From Boseongicola sp. SB0665_bin_10 (GTDB lineage Bacteria; Pseudomonadota; Alphaproteobacteria; Rhodobacterales; Rhodobacteraceae), in the NCBI GenBank assembly GCA_009838075.1, contig VXSG01000046.1:12638-76637 (forward strand): 64,000 nt of DNA, written 5' to 3'. A program made the position numbers and the translations under genes. Under the pieces are notes generated by a model, which did no database searches, was not told where the DNA came from, and worked only from the letters and a program-made list of their open reading frames with translations. This document shows, in pieces, positions 1-8,974 of this stretch; position 1 is the first letter of the stretch; every line of letters begins with the position of its first letter.

Positions 1-114
1 CCCCCCCACACCCCCCCCACGCCACCCCGCCCCCACCGGGCCCCGTCCCACACCCTCCCGCATTCCCCCCCCCCGCCTTTGGGCGGCCCGCCACTCCGGG
101 GCCGCCGCGTTGGC
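1..114. other. C-rich low-complexity window edge
   Basis: Positions 1-80 are almost entirely C with a few scattered other bases, unlike anything else in the window. A hairpin with 8-bp arms (82-89 and 99-106) follows the stop codon of the first binding-protein gene on the minus strand, but it has no U tract. I see no coding potential. The C-run may be an assembly or sequencing artefact at a contig end rather than real sequence. Confidence 0.5.
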
Positions 115-1062
115 CTACTTGACGTATTCCAGCATCGGGTCGGTGCCGGCATCCAGGATTGCCTTGGTCAGCACCATCGTGGGAACGTAGATCCAGTCTT
201 CGTGGTCGCCGCCGGCCTTGACCATTTCGACCGCCTGCTTGCCAACCAGGTAGGGCAGCTGTGCCACGGAGGCGTTCAGCCGACCGGCCTTGATGGACTT
301 CACGGCGTCGGAGTTGCCGTCAACGCCGATCACGATCACGTCGCCGCCCTTGCCCGCTGCATAGACGGTTTCAACGGCACCCAGCGCCATGCCGTCGTTG
401 GCGGCGAAGATCGCGACCAGATCGGGATGCGAGGTCAGGATGTCATTGGTAATGTTGGCTGCCTTGCCGCGATCCCAGTCCCCGGGCAGCGAGGCCACGA
501 CTTCCAGGCCCGGGGCCAGTTCGGCCAGCGTGTCGGCAAAGCCCATGGCGCGCTTCTGGCCGGTGATGTTGCCCGAGAGGCCTTCGATCACCAGAACAGG
601 GCCGGTCGCGTCGGCGCCCAGCTGGCCGACCAGCCAATCGGCACCCTGACCGCCAGCGGCGACGTTGTCCGACCCGATCGAGAAAGCGATCTCGACGCCG
701 GCATCGGCTGCGATCTTGTGGTCGAGGTTGCCGTCGAGGTCGACGACCGGGATGCCCATGTCGTTCGCGCGCTTGAGGCAGGGCAGCAGGATGGTCGAGT
801 TGATCGCGGCCGTGATCATCGCGTCCGGTTGACGCTCCAGCATGGTGTTGCACACGTTGAGCTGTGGCTCGGCTGCCTGGTCGCTTTCGACTGCCTGCAG
901 GTAATAGTCGACACCGGCGGCCTCGGCGCCCTCGCGAACGCCAAGTTCCATCGCCCCCCAAAACGGGTTGGCCAACGTCTTCATCAGGACGCCGTAGGTC
1001 TCGGCGTGCACCGGTAGCGCGATCAGCGTGGCGACGGCCGCGGCAGCGAGTTTCTTATGCAT
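115..1062 (-). CDS. Ribose/allose-type sugar ABC transporter substrate-binding protein
   Basis: This 315-aa periplasmic binding protein has a clear Sec signal peptide (about residues 1-20, ending VHA before ETYG). The mature part is a type-1 periplasmic-binding fold of the ribose/allose class: the N-terminal LMKTLANPFWGAM stretch, a GDWDRGKA segment and an IFAANDGMALGAV segment are all typical. It should deliver a sugar or sugar-like ligand to an ABC importer. A GGAG ribosome-binding site precedes the ATG. It lies 266 bp downstream of the two-permease set and is of a different binding-protein class from the one in that operon, so it probably belongs to a second importer whose other genes lie off the left edge. 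Substrate unknown. Confidence 0.85.
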   Translation of the reverse strand: MHKKLAAAAVATLIALPVHAETYGVLMKTLANPFWGAMELGVREGAEAAGVDYYLQAVESDQAAEPQLNVCNTMLERQPDAMITAAINSTILLPCLKRANDMGIPVVDLDGNLDHKIAADAGVEIAFSIGSDNVAAGGQGADWLVGQLGADATGPVLVIEGLSGNITGQKRAMGFADTLAELAPGLEVVASLPGDWDRGKAANITNDILTSHPDLVAIFAANDGMALGAVETVYAAGKGGDVIVIGVDGNSDAVKSIKAGRLNASVAQLPYLVGKQAVEMVKAGGDHEDWIYVPTMVLTKAILDAGTDPMLEYVK

Positions 1063-1328
1063 TTGATTTCTCCATTTCCTTGAGCGTCATTCAATGTCCC
1101 CAGTCATGCGGGTCTTCCCCATGGCCGGGTGGTTCACCAGCCGGACTGGAATCGAAGCTGCCCCACTCGCTCTCTGAAGGAGTCAAGGGTGCAACATGCC
1201 GAAAGGCAACTCCATGCCCTTGGGTGACTTCGTATCAGATACCCGGAAATGCATTCAAGGGGAGCGCTTGCGTGCGCCACCACCAATTCATCGAGCGAGG
1301 ACCGTCTTGTCCCGGCACCCTGCGCCAC

Positions 1329-2483
1329 CTACCCCTTGACGGCGCCAGCGGTCAGTCCTGACACAATTTGCCTTTGGAAGACCAGCACAAGCACGAAAAG
1401 CGGCGCGGTGATGGAGACCGCTGCGGCGATGGCCTGCACCTCGTCAGATGCCGTGGTTTCGCGATTGAACATGTTGGCGATGGCGGGCACCATGGTCATG
1501 TTCTGGGCATCCAGGAGCAGCGACGTCACAAGAAAGTCGTTGTAAGCCAAAAGGAAACTGAACAACCCCGTGGTGATCACGCCCGGCCACATGACCGGCA
1601 CGATGACTCGCCTGAACGCCCCGAAATGAGAACAGCCGTCGACCCGTGCCGCTTCATCGAGCTCTGCAGGGATGTTCTGAAAGAACGATCTCAGCATCCA
1701 GATCGTGAACGGCTGGTTGATGGCGACAAGGACGGCGATGATCGCCCAGGGCTTGCCGTAGAGCGTCGGGGCCGCGTCGCCGAGGATCGGGGCGAGCCAT
1801 TCTGCCGACGAGATGAAATACGGCAGGTAGCCCGAGACCAGCACCGAGTGCGGAAGCGCCCGGAACACCAGCGCGACGACCAGCAGCCAGAAGGCTATGA
1901 CGGAATCCGACCGCGCCAGGCCATAGCCCGCAAGGGTCCCCACTGTAAGGGAAACCATCACGACGCCGGTCGTCACAATCATGGAGTTGGCGAAGTTGCG
2001 GGTGAAGCCCCGGTCGATCCAGACGGCTTCGTAGTGCCTCGTGGTCAGGCCCAGGATGTCGGTTCCAAGCGGGCCCAGCAGCGGGTTCAGCACGGCCAGG
2101 GCGGCGGGCAGCACGACAACCAGCAATGCCAGCGCGGCAAGGGCATAGACGCCGCCGCCAATCAACCACGGAATTCCGGTCCGGCCATCGGGCGCGCAGT
2201 CGGCGACCTTTCCTGGCAGCCAAAGGATCGCCTGCCGCACCAGTATCCAGGCGAGCGCGAGACCCAAAAGGATGTCGATGATCGACAGACCCCCGATATT
2301 GGCGCGGGTGTGCGGCCCGAAGACCACCCGGAACGGGTTTGAATCAAAGGCGTCAACGGGAGTCTTGAAACTCATGACCGCGATCCAGACGATCGGGAAT
2401 GCGGCAACGATGCACCAGAACGCCAGGAACCCGTTCGACAGGGCCTTCAAGCCCATCGGCTGGCGCAAGGCTGAGCGCGACAT
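1329..2483 (-). CDS. ABC transporter permease, MalG-like
   Basis: This 384-aa inner-membrane permease belongs to the carbohydrate-type (MalG) family. The cytoplasmic EAA loop that docks the ATPase is at residues 276-300 (DEAARVDG... ending PVMWP), followed by two C-terminal membrane segments. It is about 100 residues longer than a usual MalG because of an inserted hydrophobic stretch at roughly residues 65-140 between the first helix and the conserved core. It starts 4 nt after the stop of the partner permease, so the two are co-transcribed. No ATPase gene follows: the next gene downstream is a different binding protein after a 266-bp gap. Confidence 0.85.
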   Translation of the reverse strand: MSRSALRQPMGLKALSNGFLAFWCIVAAFPIVWIAVMSFKTPVDAFDSNPFRVVFGPHTRANIGGLSIIDILLGLALAWILVRQAILWLPGKVADCAPDGRTGIPWLIGGGVYALAALALLVVVLPAALAVLNPLLGPLGTDILGLTTRHYEAVWIDRGFTRNFANSMIVTTGVVMVSLTVGTLAGYGLARSDSVIAFWLLVVALVFRALPHSVLVSGYLPYFISSAEWLAPILGDAAPTLYGKPWAIIAVLVAINQPFTIWMLRSFFQNIPAELDEAARVDGCSHFGAFRRVIVPVMWPGVITTGLFSFLLAYNDFLVTSLLLDAQNMTMVPAIANMFNRETTASDEVQAIAAAVSITAPLFVLVLVFQRQIVSGLTAGAVKG

Positions 2484-2487
2484 CGCG

Positions 2488-3525
2488 CTAGCTTCCCATC
2501 TGCTCGCGCCAGACCCGGCGCAGCGGCACGCCGAGCAAGACCGCGATCCCGATCATCGTCAGGATCGCGCTGGCCGATGCCCGGCTGATGGCGCGTGCGC
2601 CGGTGCCGTCTTGCAGCAGGAATTCATAGGTCAGCCATTGCAGGGAAATGACGTGGGCCGAGGCGGAAAACCCGACAATTTCCTCAAACACGCGGTAGGC
2701 GTCCATCAGATGGATGAGCGTCAGGAAGATCACCAGAGGCATCAGATGCGGAATGATGACATATCGCAGCCGCTGCCATCGTGATGCACCATCAATGATT
2801 GCCGCCTCCACCGCGTCGTTGTTCACGGTCTGAAGGCCCGCGTAGAACACAACGAACGCAAACGGCGCCACGTGCCAGACCCGATAGATGTACAACATCA
2901 ACTCGATGGTCCAGGCTTGGGCGAACATGGCAATGTCCCTGTCCAGCCACCATTCAAGCCCCGCCGTGAGGATGCCGTCACCGAGGAACAGCCAGCGGAT
3001 CGACAGCGCCCCGATCACGGGCGTGATGATGAAAGGCAGAAGCGAAACGAAGATCACGGGGCCCTTGATCCGCTGCAGCGTGTTGTTGACCGCAAGCGCA
3101 ATGAGCAGCCCGGTGCCCAAGACGAGCGGCAGGGTCAGGATCGTGAATGCAAGCGTGAACCGCAGCGCCGCCCAGAAGCGGATGTTCATCAGGTCCCGCC
3201 AGCTGCCGCTTGCTATCGCCGTGCGCAGCTTTTCGGGCTCGATCACGTTGCGATAGCTTTGCAGCCCGACAAAGGTCGTCTCGGTGAGTATCTTTCCGTT
3301 TTCGCTCAGGAGGGGCCGGGTCTTCAATTCGGTCGTGCAGACCGAACCCAGGAGCCCCGGCGTACAGGTCTCAACCTCTACCTGCTCGTAGACAGGCTGC
3401 GTGACGTGGAAGCTCTGCCAAAGAACCGAAAGCAGCGGGGCGGCAATGAACAGGACCATCATGAAGACCGAAGGGCCCACGAAAATAGCGAAGGTCTTTT
3501 TCTTCATCTGCCCCGCCTCGGCCAT
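2488..3525 (-). CDS. ABC transporter permease, MalF-like
   Basis: This 345-aa inner-membrane permease has an N-terminal helix (from about residue 8), a periplasmic loop, and a C-terminal core with the EAA motif at residues 239-263 (VEAAIIDGAS... ending IPHLMP). It pairs with the MalG-like permease immediately downstream and with the solute-binding protein upstream. An internal ATG at 3507 (MKKKTF) has a better-spaced GGGGCAG ribosome-binding site and may be the true start, which would shorten the protein by 6 residues. Substrate unknown; the neighbouring genes suggest import for the catabolic island. Confidence 0.85.
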   Translation of the reverse strand: MAEAGQMKKKTFAIFVGPSVFMMVLFIAAPLLSVLWQSFHVTQPVYEQVEVETCTPGLLGSVCTTELKTRPLLSENGKILTETTFVGLQSYRNVIEPEKLRTAIASGSWRDLMNIRFWAALRFTLAFTILTLPLVLGTGLLIALAVNNTLQRIKGPVIFVSLLPFIITPVIGALSIRWLFLGDGILTAGLEWWLDRDIAMFAQAWTIELMLYIYRVWHVAPFAFVVFYAGLQTVNNDAVEAAIIDGASRWQRLRYVIIPHLMPLVIFLTLIHLMDAYRVFEEIVGFSASAHVISLQWLTYEFLLQDGTGARAISRASASAILTMIGIAVLLGVPLRRVWREQMGS

Positions 3526-3579
3526 GAAGGGCGGGAGCCAAGGCCGAACCTGGCACCCGCCAACTCTTGTCTCGCCGCC

Positions 3580-4782
3580 TTACTTCAGCAAGCCCTTCTC
3601 CATGGCGTCGGAAACATACGCGGCTTCGATGTCGGCAAGCGTTGTCGCAGCGTCCTTGTCGCCCGTCATGAAGGCCGCAAGGCCCGACCCAAGGGCGCTG
3701 TGCATCGACCCGATGTACTTGTTCATCGGATAGGGCACGGCGTCTCCGGCAGCGGTATCGAAGGCGCCCTTGGCCGCATCGCCCGGCACAAATCCCTTCG
3801 CCAGCCAGATCGCGTCGTCATTGTTGGCCTGAATCACGTCTTCGGCCATCGAGGCGACAATCAGCTTCATGGCGGCCTCCGCCTCTTCATCCGAGATGTT
3901 CTTGGCAATCGCCCAGCCATCCCACCAGATCGTCGAGGCAATGCGCTCCGACCCGCGCAAGCCGGCAGCCATCAGGATCTTTCCCGAAACGGTTGATTCG
4001 GCGGGATCGTTCACGGCGCCTGCGCGTGACGCCCAGAGGTTTGCCATGGCAATCTTGCCCTGCTGCATCTGCTTGGTGACGAAAGTGGTGTCGGAGACCA
4101 GATACTCGGGATCCATGAGCGTTCCGAGCTTCGCCATCCGCTCCAGCACCGCCATGCCCTTCTCGTTGTTGATCGAGGGGGTCCAGTCGGCGTTGAAGAA
4201 CCCGCCGCCCTCGCCGAGGTAGTGGTTGACGAACACGAAGGCCAGGTTCCAGCCGTCCTTCATGTAGTGGCCGATCGGATAGTCAACGACTCCGGCGGCC
4301 TGGATCTTCTCCGCCGCTGCGATGTACTCGTCCCAGGTCGTGGGCACCGCGATGCCCAGGTCGCTCAGAATGTCTTCGCGATACATGAGATGCTGCGTGT
4401 TCGCGAATGCGGCAATCGCCATGGTCTTGCCGTCGATCTCGATGAACTGGTGCGGATTCAGGCTGGCACCGTGCATCGCGATCAGGTCGTCAAGCGGGCG
4501 CAACAGGTCCGCGTCGATCATCGGCACGGACGTGGAGTTCGTGAGCGACGTCATGGAATAAAGCGACGGATTGGCCGAAAAGGCATCGACGATCTTCAGC
4601 CGATGATCCTTGTCGAGCTCGCTCTCCACGTTTCCGCAGCCGGCCATGACGCCAGTCATGATCTCGTAGGCCGGAAAGGCGTTCGAGATCGTCTTCACCG
4701 GCACGGTGTTCATGCAATCGGCGAAGGCCATGTTGGCAGCCACCGCCATCGCGCCTGCCAGCAGGCAGTGTCTTGGTTTCAT
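3580..4782 (-). CDS. Extracellular solute-binding protein (family 1 type)
   Basis: This is a 400-aa periplasmic binding protein with a signal peptide (about residues 1-21, ending AFA before DCMN). Its body resembles sugar-type family-1 binding proteins: a YREDIL segment, then PTTWDEY, then a WWDGWAI hinge region. I chose the ATG at 4782 (MKPRH) over one 15 nt upstream because a GGGGAG site sits 8 nt before it. It is the second gene of the unit led by the cysteine hydrolase and is followed by two permeases, so the ligand is probably the island's substrate. Ligand not predictable from sequence. Confidence 0.85.
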   Translation of the reverse strand: MKPRHCLLAGAMAVAANMAFADCMNTVPVKTISNAFPAYEIMTGVMAGCGNVESELDKDHRLKIVDAFSANPSLYSMTSLTNSTSVPMIDADLLRPLDDLIAMHGASLNPHQFIEIDGKTMAIAAFANTQHLMYREDILSDLGIAVPTTWDEYIAAAEKIQAAGVVDYPIGHYMKDGWNLAFVFVNHYLGEGGGFFNADWTPSINNEKGMAVLERMAKLGTLMDPEYLVSDTTFVTKQMQQGKIAMANLWASRAGAVNDPAESTVSGKILMAAGLRGSERIASTIWWDGWAIAKNISDEEAEAAMKLIVASMAEDVIQANNDDAIWLAKGFVPGDAAKGAFDTAAGDAVPYPMNKYIGSMHSALGSGLAAFMTGDKDAATTLADIEAAYVSDAMEKGLLK

Positions 4783-4841
4783 TTTGATTCTCCCCATTGT
4801 GCGTTTGCCCTTGCGGGCGGATGAACTGCGGATTCACTCGT

Positions 4842-5513
4842 CTACTTGATCATGCCGATCACGTCGTCAGTCTTTCGAACGTCCCCGAAACTCTGATAGA
4901 ACGACGTGAGTCCCGCAAGGTGGTCGTCGTCATAACGTGCGGCATTGGCGTCTTCGACCATCACGACCTTGTAGTCCAGCATCATGGCGTCACGCGCGGT
5001 GGATTCGCTGCACATGTTCGTGGCTGTACCCGACACGATCAGGTTTTCGACGCCCATGCCCTGCAGGATGTCGTGGAGATCGGATGCACCAACTATGAAG
5101 GGAGAGAACCGCTTCTTGGTCACGATCCGGTCCTCCTCCTTCACGTCGAGGTCAGGATAGATCTCGTAGCCGCTATTGCCTGGGGACAGCTTGCTCAGAT
5201 GGTTCCGTCCCTTTGCTTCCGTGAAGAAATAGTCATGATAGAGCCGCCACTGGCTCGGCGCCCCCTCTTTCTCGGCACACCGCATGATCACCCAGATCAC
5301 CGGCACGCCCTTCTCGCGACAAGCGGAAGCGATTCGGTTGATGTTCGGCACGATGGAAATCGCCGTATCCACCTCGGCAACATAGAAATTCTGCATGTCG
5401 ATGACGAGAAAGGCCGTCTTCCTGGCCTCGAATTCGTCAAAGACCTCAAGCTTGCCGCGCTTGGCCATGATCCTTTCGATCACGTATTCTGGAATTTCGA
5501 CGCTATGCGGCAT
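4842..5513 (-). CDS. Isochorismatase-family cysteine hydrolase
   Basis: This 223-aa protein has the isochorismatase fold. The expected Asp-Lys-Cys triad is visible: D39 in FLVIDMQN, K133 in VTKKRFSPF, and C168 in GTATNMCSESTARDA. Family members hydrolyse amides such as ureidoacrylate or N-carbamoylsarcosine, so C-N bond hydrolysis in the cytoplasm is likely; the substrate is not known. The reading frame is open to 5555, but I start it at MPHSV (5513) because the upstream part overlaps the conserved 20-bp element shared by the island's promoters. It leads the transport unit, which suggests it acts on the imported compound or an early intermediate. Confidence 0.8.
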   Translation of the reverse strand: MPHSVEIPEYVIERIMAKRGKLEVFDEFEARKTAFLVIDMQNFYVAEVDTAISIVPNINRIASACREKGVPVIWVIMRCAEKEGAPSQWRLYHDYFFTEAKGRNHLSKLSPGNSGYEIYPDLDVKEEDRIVTKKRFSPFIVGASDLHDILQGMGVENLIVSGTATNMCSESTARDAMMLDYKVVMVEDANAARYDDDHLAGLTSFYQSFGDVRKTDDVIGMIK

Positions 5514-5537
5514 GTTGCACCCACCGTCTGCCTGTTC

Positions 5538-5557
5538 TGCCCACCATGTTCCCACTA
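5538..5557 (-). promoter_or_regulatory. Island operator-like element, site A
   Basis: Reads TAGTGGGAACATGGTGGGCA on the minus strand, 25 nt before the cysteine hydrolase ATG. Two GTGGG cores are spaced 11 bp apart, about one helical turn. Eight bases upstream is TTGACT (5566-5571, a possible -35 box) within a 12-nt block (5567-5578) identical to one at site B. The same element occurs at 14372 and 18357. Inference: binding site of an island-specific regulator overlapping the -10 region. Confidence 0.6.
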
Positions 5558-5589
5558 AGAAAATTAGTCAACGGGATTTTGGCGGGCCA

Positions 5590-7158
5590 TCAGCGCCGCC
5601 ACCGGATGTCACCGAGAATCTCCCTTGCGGCATTGTGCCCCGGCACGGCCGAAACCGCCCCGCCGGGATGCGTCGACGCCCCGCACTGGTAAAGGCCCTG
5701 AATCGGAGAGCGGTAGTCGGCATAGCGCGGCACCGGCCTCATGAAGAACAACTGGTCAAGTGTCAGCTCCCCGTGCTGGCTGTTGCCGCCAGGCAAGTTG
5801 ATGTCGGCCTCGATGTCCCTGGGCGTGATCAGCTTGTGGTCGATGACGCTGTCCGGGAATCCCGGCGCGTATCGGTCCATGACCGCAAACGCGTTCTTCA
5901 CCAGTTGCGGCCCCTCACGTTCCCAATCCGAGTTGCGCAGTTCGTAAGGTGTCACGCCTCCCTGAAAGACCACCACATGCTTGCCGTCGGGCGCAAGCGT
6001 CGGGTCCGTGTAGCTCGGCACGTTTGGACTCAGGAACGGCTCCTGGCTGTACCAGCCGAATTTTGCGTCGTGAAAGGCGCGCTCCAGGAACTCCGGCGTA
6101 GGACAGATGTGGCAGTAGGCGGGATATTCCACTCCGGTTCTTTCTCTTGAGAACCCCTTGTACCGGGGCAGCCGGTCGACCGCGCAAAGCAGCTTGAAAC
6201 TCATGCCACGTGATCGGAAACCCTTGATGTCATCCACGAAATCCTCAGGAAGATGCGCTTCGTCGACCATGTCAAGAAACGTCCGCCTGGCGTTGGCATT
6301 GGAAACGATGCGCACGGCCTCGATCTCCTCGCCGGAACGCAATCGCACGCCGTACGCCCTGCCATCCCGAACCAGCACGTCCTCAACCCAGGCACCGCAG
6401 CGCACTTCCATCCCATGCACCTCTCCGCTGGCCTTGAGCGCATCCGCGATCGCCCCCATCCCGCCCTTGCAGAACGACATGCCCGTTTGCCCTATCAGGT
6501 GGGTGACCAGGTAGAATGCCGTCCCCGGGCTGTAGGGCCCGACATTTCCGCCGATCGTCGCCCAGAACATGAACTTGGCCTTGACCAGGTCGTTCTCAAA
6601 CCAACGGCTGACGTAATCATGGGCGCTCATCGACAGGGCCCGGACCAGGTTGTAGGTCTCCTTCTCCGCCTTGCGATACCTCCAGGCAAATCGCGCGGTC
6701 TTCCAGAGGCCGACGGGATCCTTGCGGAAGGGATTGACCGGAGTCTCGAGTTGAAGCCGTCGCAGAACCTCGATCGTTGACTGGAGCCGTTCGAAGAACC
6801 TTGGGTAGTTCGCGGCATCATGCGCAGAGAACCGCGCGATCTGTTCGCGGGTCTTCACGGGATCCCTGGAAAAGACGATCCCGTCATCCTCGGTCGGGTT
6901 GAAGACATTGGGTTGCGGGTAGTACTCCAGCCCGAACTTTCTCAGTTCCAGTTCCTCAATCACCTTTGGATGCATCTGGCCGAAAATGAAGGAATAGGTC
7001 GAGGCCCGGAAGCCTGGAGAAAACTCTTCCGTGACACTCGCTCCGCCCACGTAGGGCTTCTGTTCCAGCACCAGCACCCTTTTCCCGGCCCGCGCCAGAT
7101 AGGCCCCGCAAGTCAGGCCGTTGTGGCCGGCACCGATGATTATGGCGTCGTAGCTCAT
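5590..7158 (-). CDS. Phytoene-desaturase-like NAD(P)/FAD-dependent oxidoreductase
   Basis: This 522-aa flavoprotein has an N-terminal dinucleotide-binding fold (GAGHNG at residues 9-14, acidic E32 at the end of strand 2) and belongs to the phytoene desaturase / PYROXD2-like group. Members of this group desaturate or oxidise varied substrates, so the name says little about chemistry. No carotenoid genes are nearby, which makes carotenoid synthesis unlikely here. It is the last gene of the long minus-strand unit and overlaps the enoyl-CoA hydratase stop by 4 nt (ATGA). Its role is probably an oxidation step in the island's catabolic route; that is inference. Confidence 0.8.
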   Translation of the reverse strand: MSYDAIIIGAGHNGLTCGAYLARAGKRVLVLEQKPYVGGASVTEEFSPGFRASTYSFIFGQMHPKVIEELELRKFGLEYYPQPNVFNPTEDDGIVFSRDPVKTREQIARFSAHDAANYPRFFERLQSTIEVLRRLQLETPVNPFRKDPVGLWKTARFAWRYRKAEKETYNLVRALSMSAHDYVSRWFENDLVKAKFMFWATIGGNVGPYSPGTAFYLVTHLIGQTGMSFCKGGMGAIADALKASGEVHGMEVRCGAWVEDVLVRDGRAYGVRLRSGEEIEAVRIVSNANARRTFLDMVDEAHLPEDFVDDIKGFRSRGMSFKLLCAVDRLPRYKGFSRERTGVEYPAYCHICPTPEFLERAFHDAKFGWYSQEPFLSPNVPSYTDPTLAPDGKHVVVFQGGVTPYELRNSDWEREGPQLVKNAFAVMDRYAPGFPDSVIDHKLITPRDIEADINLPGGNSQHGELTLDQLFFMRPVPRYADYRSPIQGLYQCGASTHPGGAVSAVPGHNAAREILGDIRWRR

Positions 7159-7943
7159 GTGCCCTTGAATTCCGGATTGCGCTTCTCGACAAACGCGCGA
7201 AGCCCCTCTTTACGGTCCTCGGAAAACATCAGGAGCGCCGACAGATCGCCTCCTTCCGCAAGCGCTTCCTCGAAGCTCTGCCTGCCTGCGCGATTGATCG
7301 CCTGCTTGATCGCCATGACCGACAGCGGAGCCGACCGGGCGATGTCCTCCGCGATCTCGAGTGCCTTGGCCACGGCGCCTCCCGTTGGCGTCACGTGGTT
7401 GAGTATGCCCAGCGCCAGTGCTTCCTCCGCCTCGATCCGCCGCCCTGTATAGGCCAGTTCCCTCGCCTTTCGCTCCCCGATCGCGCGTGTCAGCGACCAG
7501 GTCCCGCCGAGGATCGGGAAGAGCCCGAGCCTCGCTTCGGTCAAGCCCAGCCTGGCTGTCTCCGAGCCCACGATGAAATCGCAGCGCAGCGCGATTTCGA
7601 GCCCGCCTCCAAGGGCGTGGCCCTCCACCGCCGCGATCACGGGCTTGGTATAGCGTGCGAGGAAACGCATGAACTCGTGCCAGACGCCCTGGGTATGGCG
7701 GTGGCGGTATTTCTCGAACGCGTCCATGTCCGGCGATGCCGTGCCCTTGACGTCCCCACCTGCGCAGAACGCCCGCTCGTCCCCGGTCAGCACGACAGCC
7801 GCAATCGACCTGTCCTGCTCCCAGGCCCCCATCGCCGCACGTGTTTCCGACAGCATTGCGTCGGTCAACGCATTGCGTGCCTCCGGCCGGTTGAACCGGA
7901 TGACACCCGCGGCGCCCTGGGTTGCGGCCAGGATCTCAGGCAT
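7155..7943 (-). CDS. Enoyl-CoA hydratase/isomerase family protein
   Basis: This 262-aa crotonase-family protein carries the oxyanion-hole segments (AFCAGGDVKG and ALGGGLEIAL). Both positions that hold catalytic glutamates in true hydratases are Glu here (GGGLE and LTEARLG), so hydration of an enoyl-CoA is plausible. I start it at the ATG for MPEIL (7943); a GTG at 7955 is an alternative. It overlaps the tautomerase gene by 8 nt and the downstream oxidoreductase by 4 nt, so translation is coupled. Together with the CoA ligase in the same unit it suggests the substrate is degraded as a CoA thioester. Confidence 0.85.
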   Translation of the reverse strand: MPEILAATQGAAGVIRFNRPEARNALTDAMLSETRAAMGAWEQDRSIAAVVLTGDERAFCAGGDVKGTASPDMDAFEKYRHRHTQGVWHEFMRFLARYTKPVIAAVEGHALGGGLEIALRCDFIVGSETARLGLTEARLGLFPILGGTWSLTRAIGERKARELAYTGRRIEAEEALALGILNHVTPTGGAVAKALEIAEDIARSAPLSVMAIKQAINRAGRQSFEEALAEGGDLSALLMFSEDRKEGLRAFVEKRNPEFKGT

Positions 7944-8136
7944 GCCCGCCTGCACGCAAGCTCACCGGATTGCCGCCCACGGCGTAGTCGCCGTCCCGGA
8001 CCTCGTTGATGTAGACCCGCACCTGCCGGGGATCCGCCCCCAGGACGGCGACGACAGCATCCGTCAGCCGCGACATGAGCTCTCGCTTCACTTCGGATTG
8101 TCGACCTTCGATGATTGTCACGCTAACTATTGCCAT
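7936..8136 (-). CDS. 4-oxalocrotonate tautomerase-like protein lacking Pro1
   Basis: This 66-aa protein aligns with 4-oxalocrotonate tautomerases over its full length. The two catalytic-type arginines are present (R12 and R40 counting Met; R11 and R39 in family numbering), and Tyr replaces the usual Phe before AVGG. The residue after the initiator Met, which in the family is the catalytic Pro, is Ala (codon GCA). The start is well fixed: a GAGAGGAG ribosome-binding site lies 8 nt upstream and no in-frame Met-Pro exists. It sits between the SDR and the enoyl-CoA hydratase. It may do different chemistry from a tautomerase or be inactive. Confidence 0.75.
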   Translation of the reverse strand: MAIVSVTIIEGRQSEVKRELMSRLTDAVVAVLGADPRQVRVYINEVRDGDYAVGGNPVSLRAGGHA

Positions 8137-8215
8137 TTCCCGGCTCCTCTCGGTGGGCAAGGGAATTTCGAATCTTCCCGGCAAAGCCCCTTGAAGCACT
8201 TCGTTCCCGGAGTCA

Positions 8216-8974
8216 TCAATGGATCACCCCGCCGCCATCGACCCCAAGCGACTGGCCGGTGACGAACCCTGCCTGATCGCTGAGGAAAAATGCACATGGT
8301 CCGACCAGATCCTCCGGAAACTGGTCCCGTGCCAGCGACCGGCCGGCCGCAATCTCGGGCGCACGGTCCTCGATGCCTTCTCGAGCAAGCACGCCCTCGC
8401 TCATTGTCAGGCCTGGCGCAATCGTGTTGACCCGGATGTTCCTTGACCCAAGCTCGCGGATCAGGGACCGGGTCATCGCCAGCACCGCGCCCTTCGACGC
8501 ATCATAGTGCAGCATCCCGGGGAACCCATGAAAAATCCGGTTCGTCGCGATCATCACGATGGATCCACCGCCCGCACGCTCCATGGCCGGGACCGCCGCG
8601 CGGGTACACAGCCAAGGCCCCTTCACGTTGACCGCCATGACCTTGTCCCAAAGCTCGGGCTCGATCTCGTCTTGCATGGCAATCGGAAGCGTCGCGAACA
8701 GCGCCGCGTTGTTGACCAGCCCGTCCAGGCCGCCAAGCGCCTTCTCCGCGACGGCCACCATTCGCTCGCAGTCGGCGAAATCCGTCACGTCAGCCTTCAC
8801 GCCAACAGCCTCGCCGCCCCTGTCACGAACCCGCTGCGCGGCAGGTTCAGGATCCGCGACATCGGCCAGCACGACCCTTGCGCCCAAACCGGCAAATCCT
8901 TCCGCCAGCACCGCGCCAATTCCCTGGGCCGCACCGGTCACGATGATGCGCTTTCCTCCGAGCACCTCAGCCAT
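8216..8974 (-). CDS. SDR-family NAD(P)-dependent oxidoreductase
   Basis: This 252-aa classical short-chain dehydrogenase has the nucleotide-binding TGAAQGIG motif at residues 13-20 and the active-site Y157 and K161 in YDASK. The position 13 residues before the Tyr, usually catalytic Ser, is T144. Acidic D38 after strand 2 hints at NAD(H). It overlaps the aldehyde dehydrogenase gene by 8 nt and is followed by an 79-bp spacer before the tautomerase-like gene. Likely oxidises an alcohol or reduces a ketone in the island's pathway; substrate unknown. Confidence 0.85.
   Translation of the reverse strand: MAEVLGGKRIIVTGAAQGIGAVLAEGFAGLGARVVLADVADPEPAAQRVRDRGGEAVGVKADVTDFADCERMVAVAEKALGGLDGLVNNAALFATLPIAMQDEIEPELWDKVMAVNVKGPWLCTRAAVPAMERAGGGSIVMIATNRIFHGFPGMLHYDASKGAVLAMTRSLIRELGSRNIRVNTIAPGLTMSEGVLAREGIEDRAPEIAAGRSLARDQFPEDLVGPCAFFLSDQAGFVTGQSLGVDGGGVIH

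Noticed and set aside
79..1017. Long plus-strand ORFs opposite real genes (also at 1368, 2872, 9660, 37700, 41713 and others)
   Set aside because: They are antisense shadows of well-identified minus-strand genes and have no homology or start signals.
8137..8155. GGTGGGCA near the tautomerase start as a fourth island element
   Set aside because: Only one half matches, the orientation is opposite and the 11-bp core spacing is missing.
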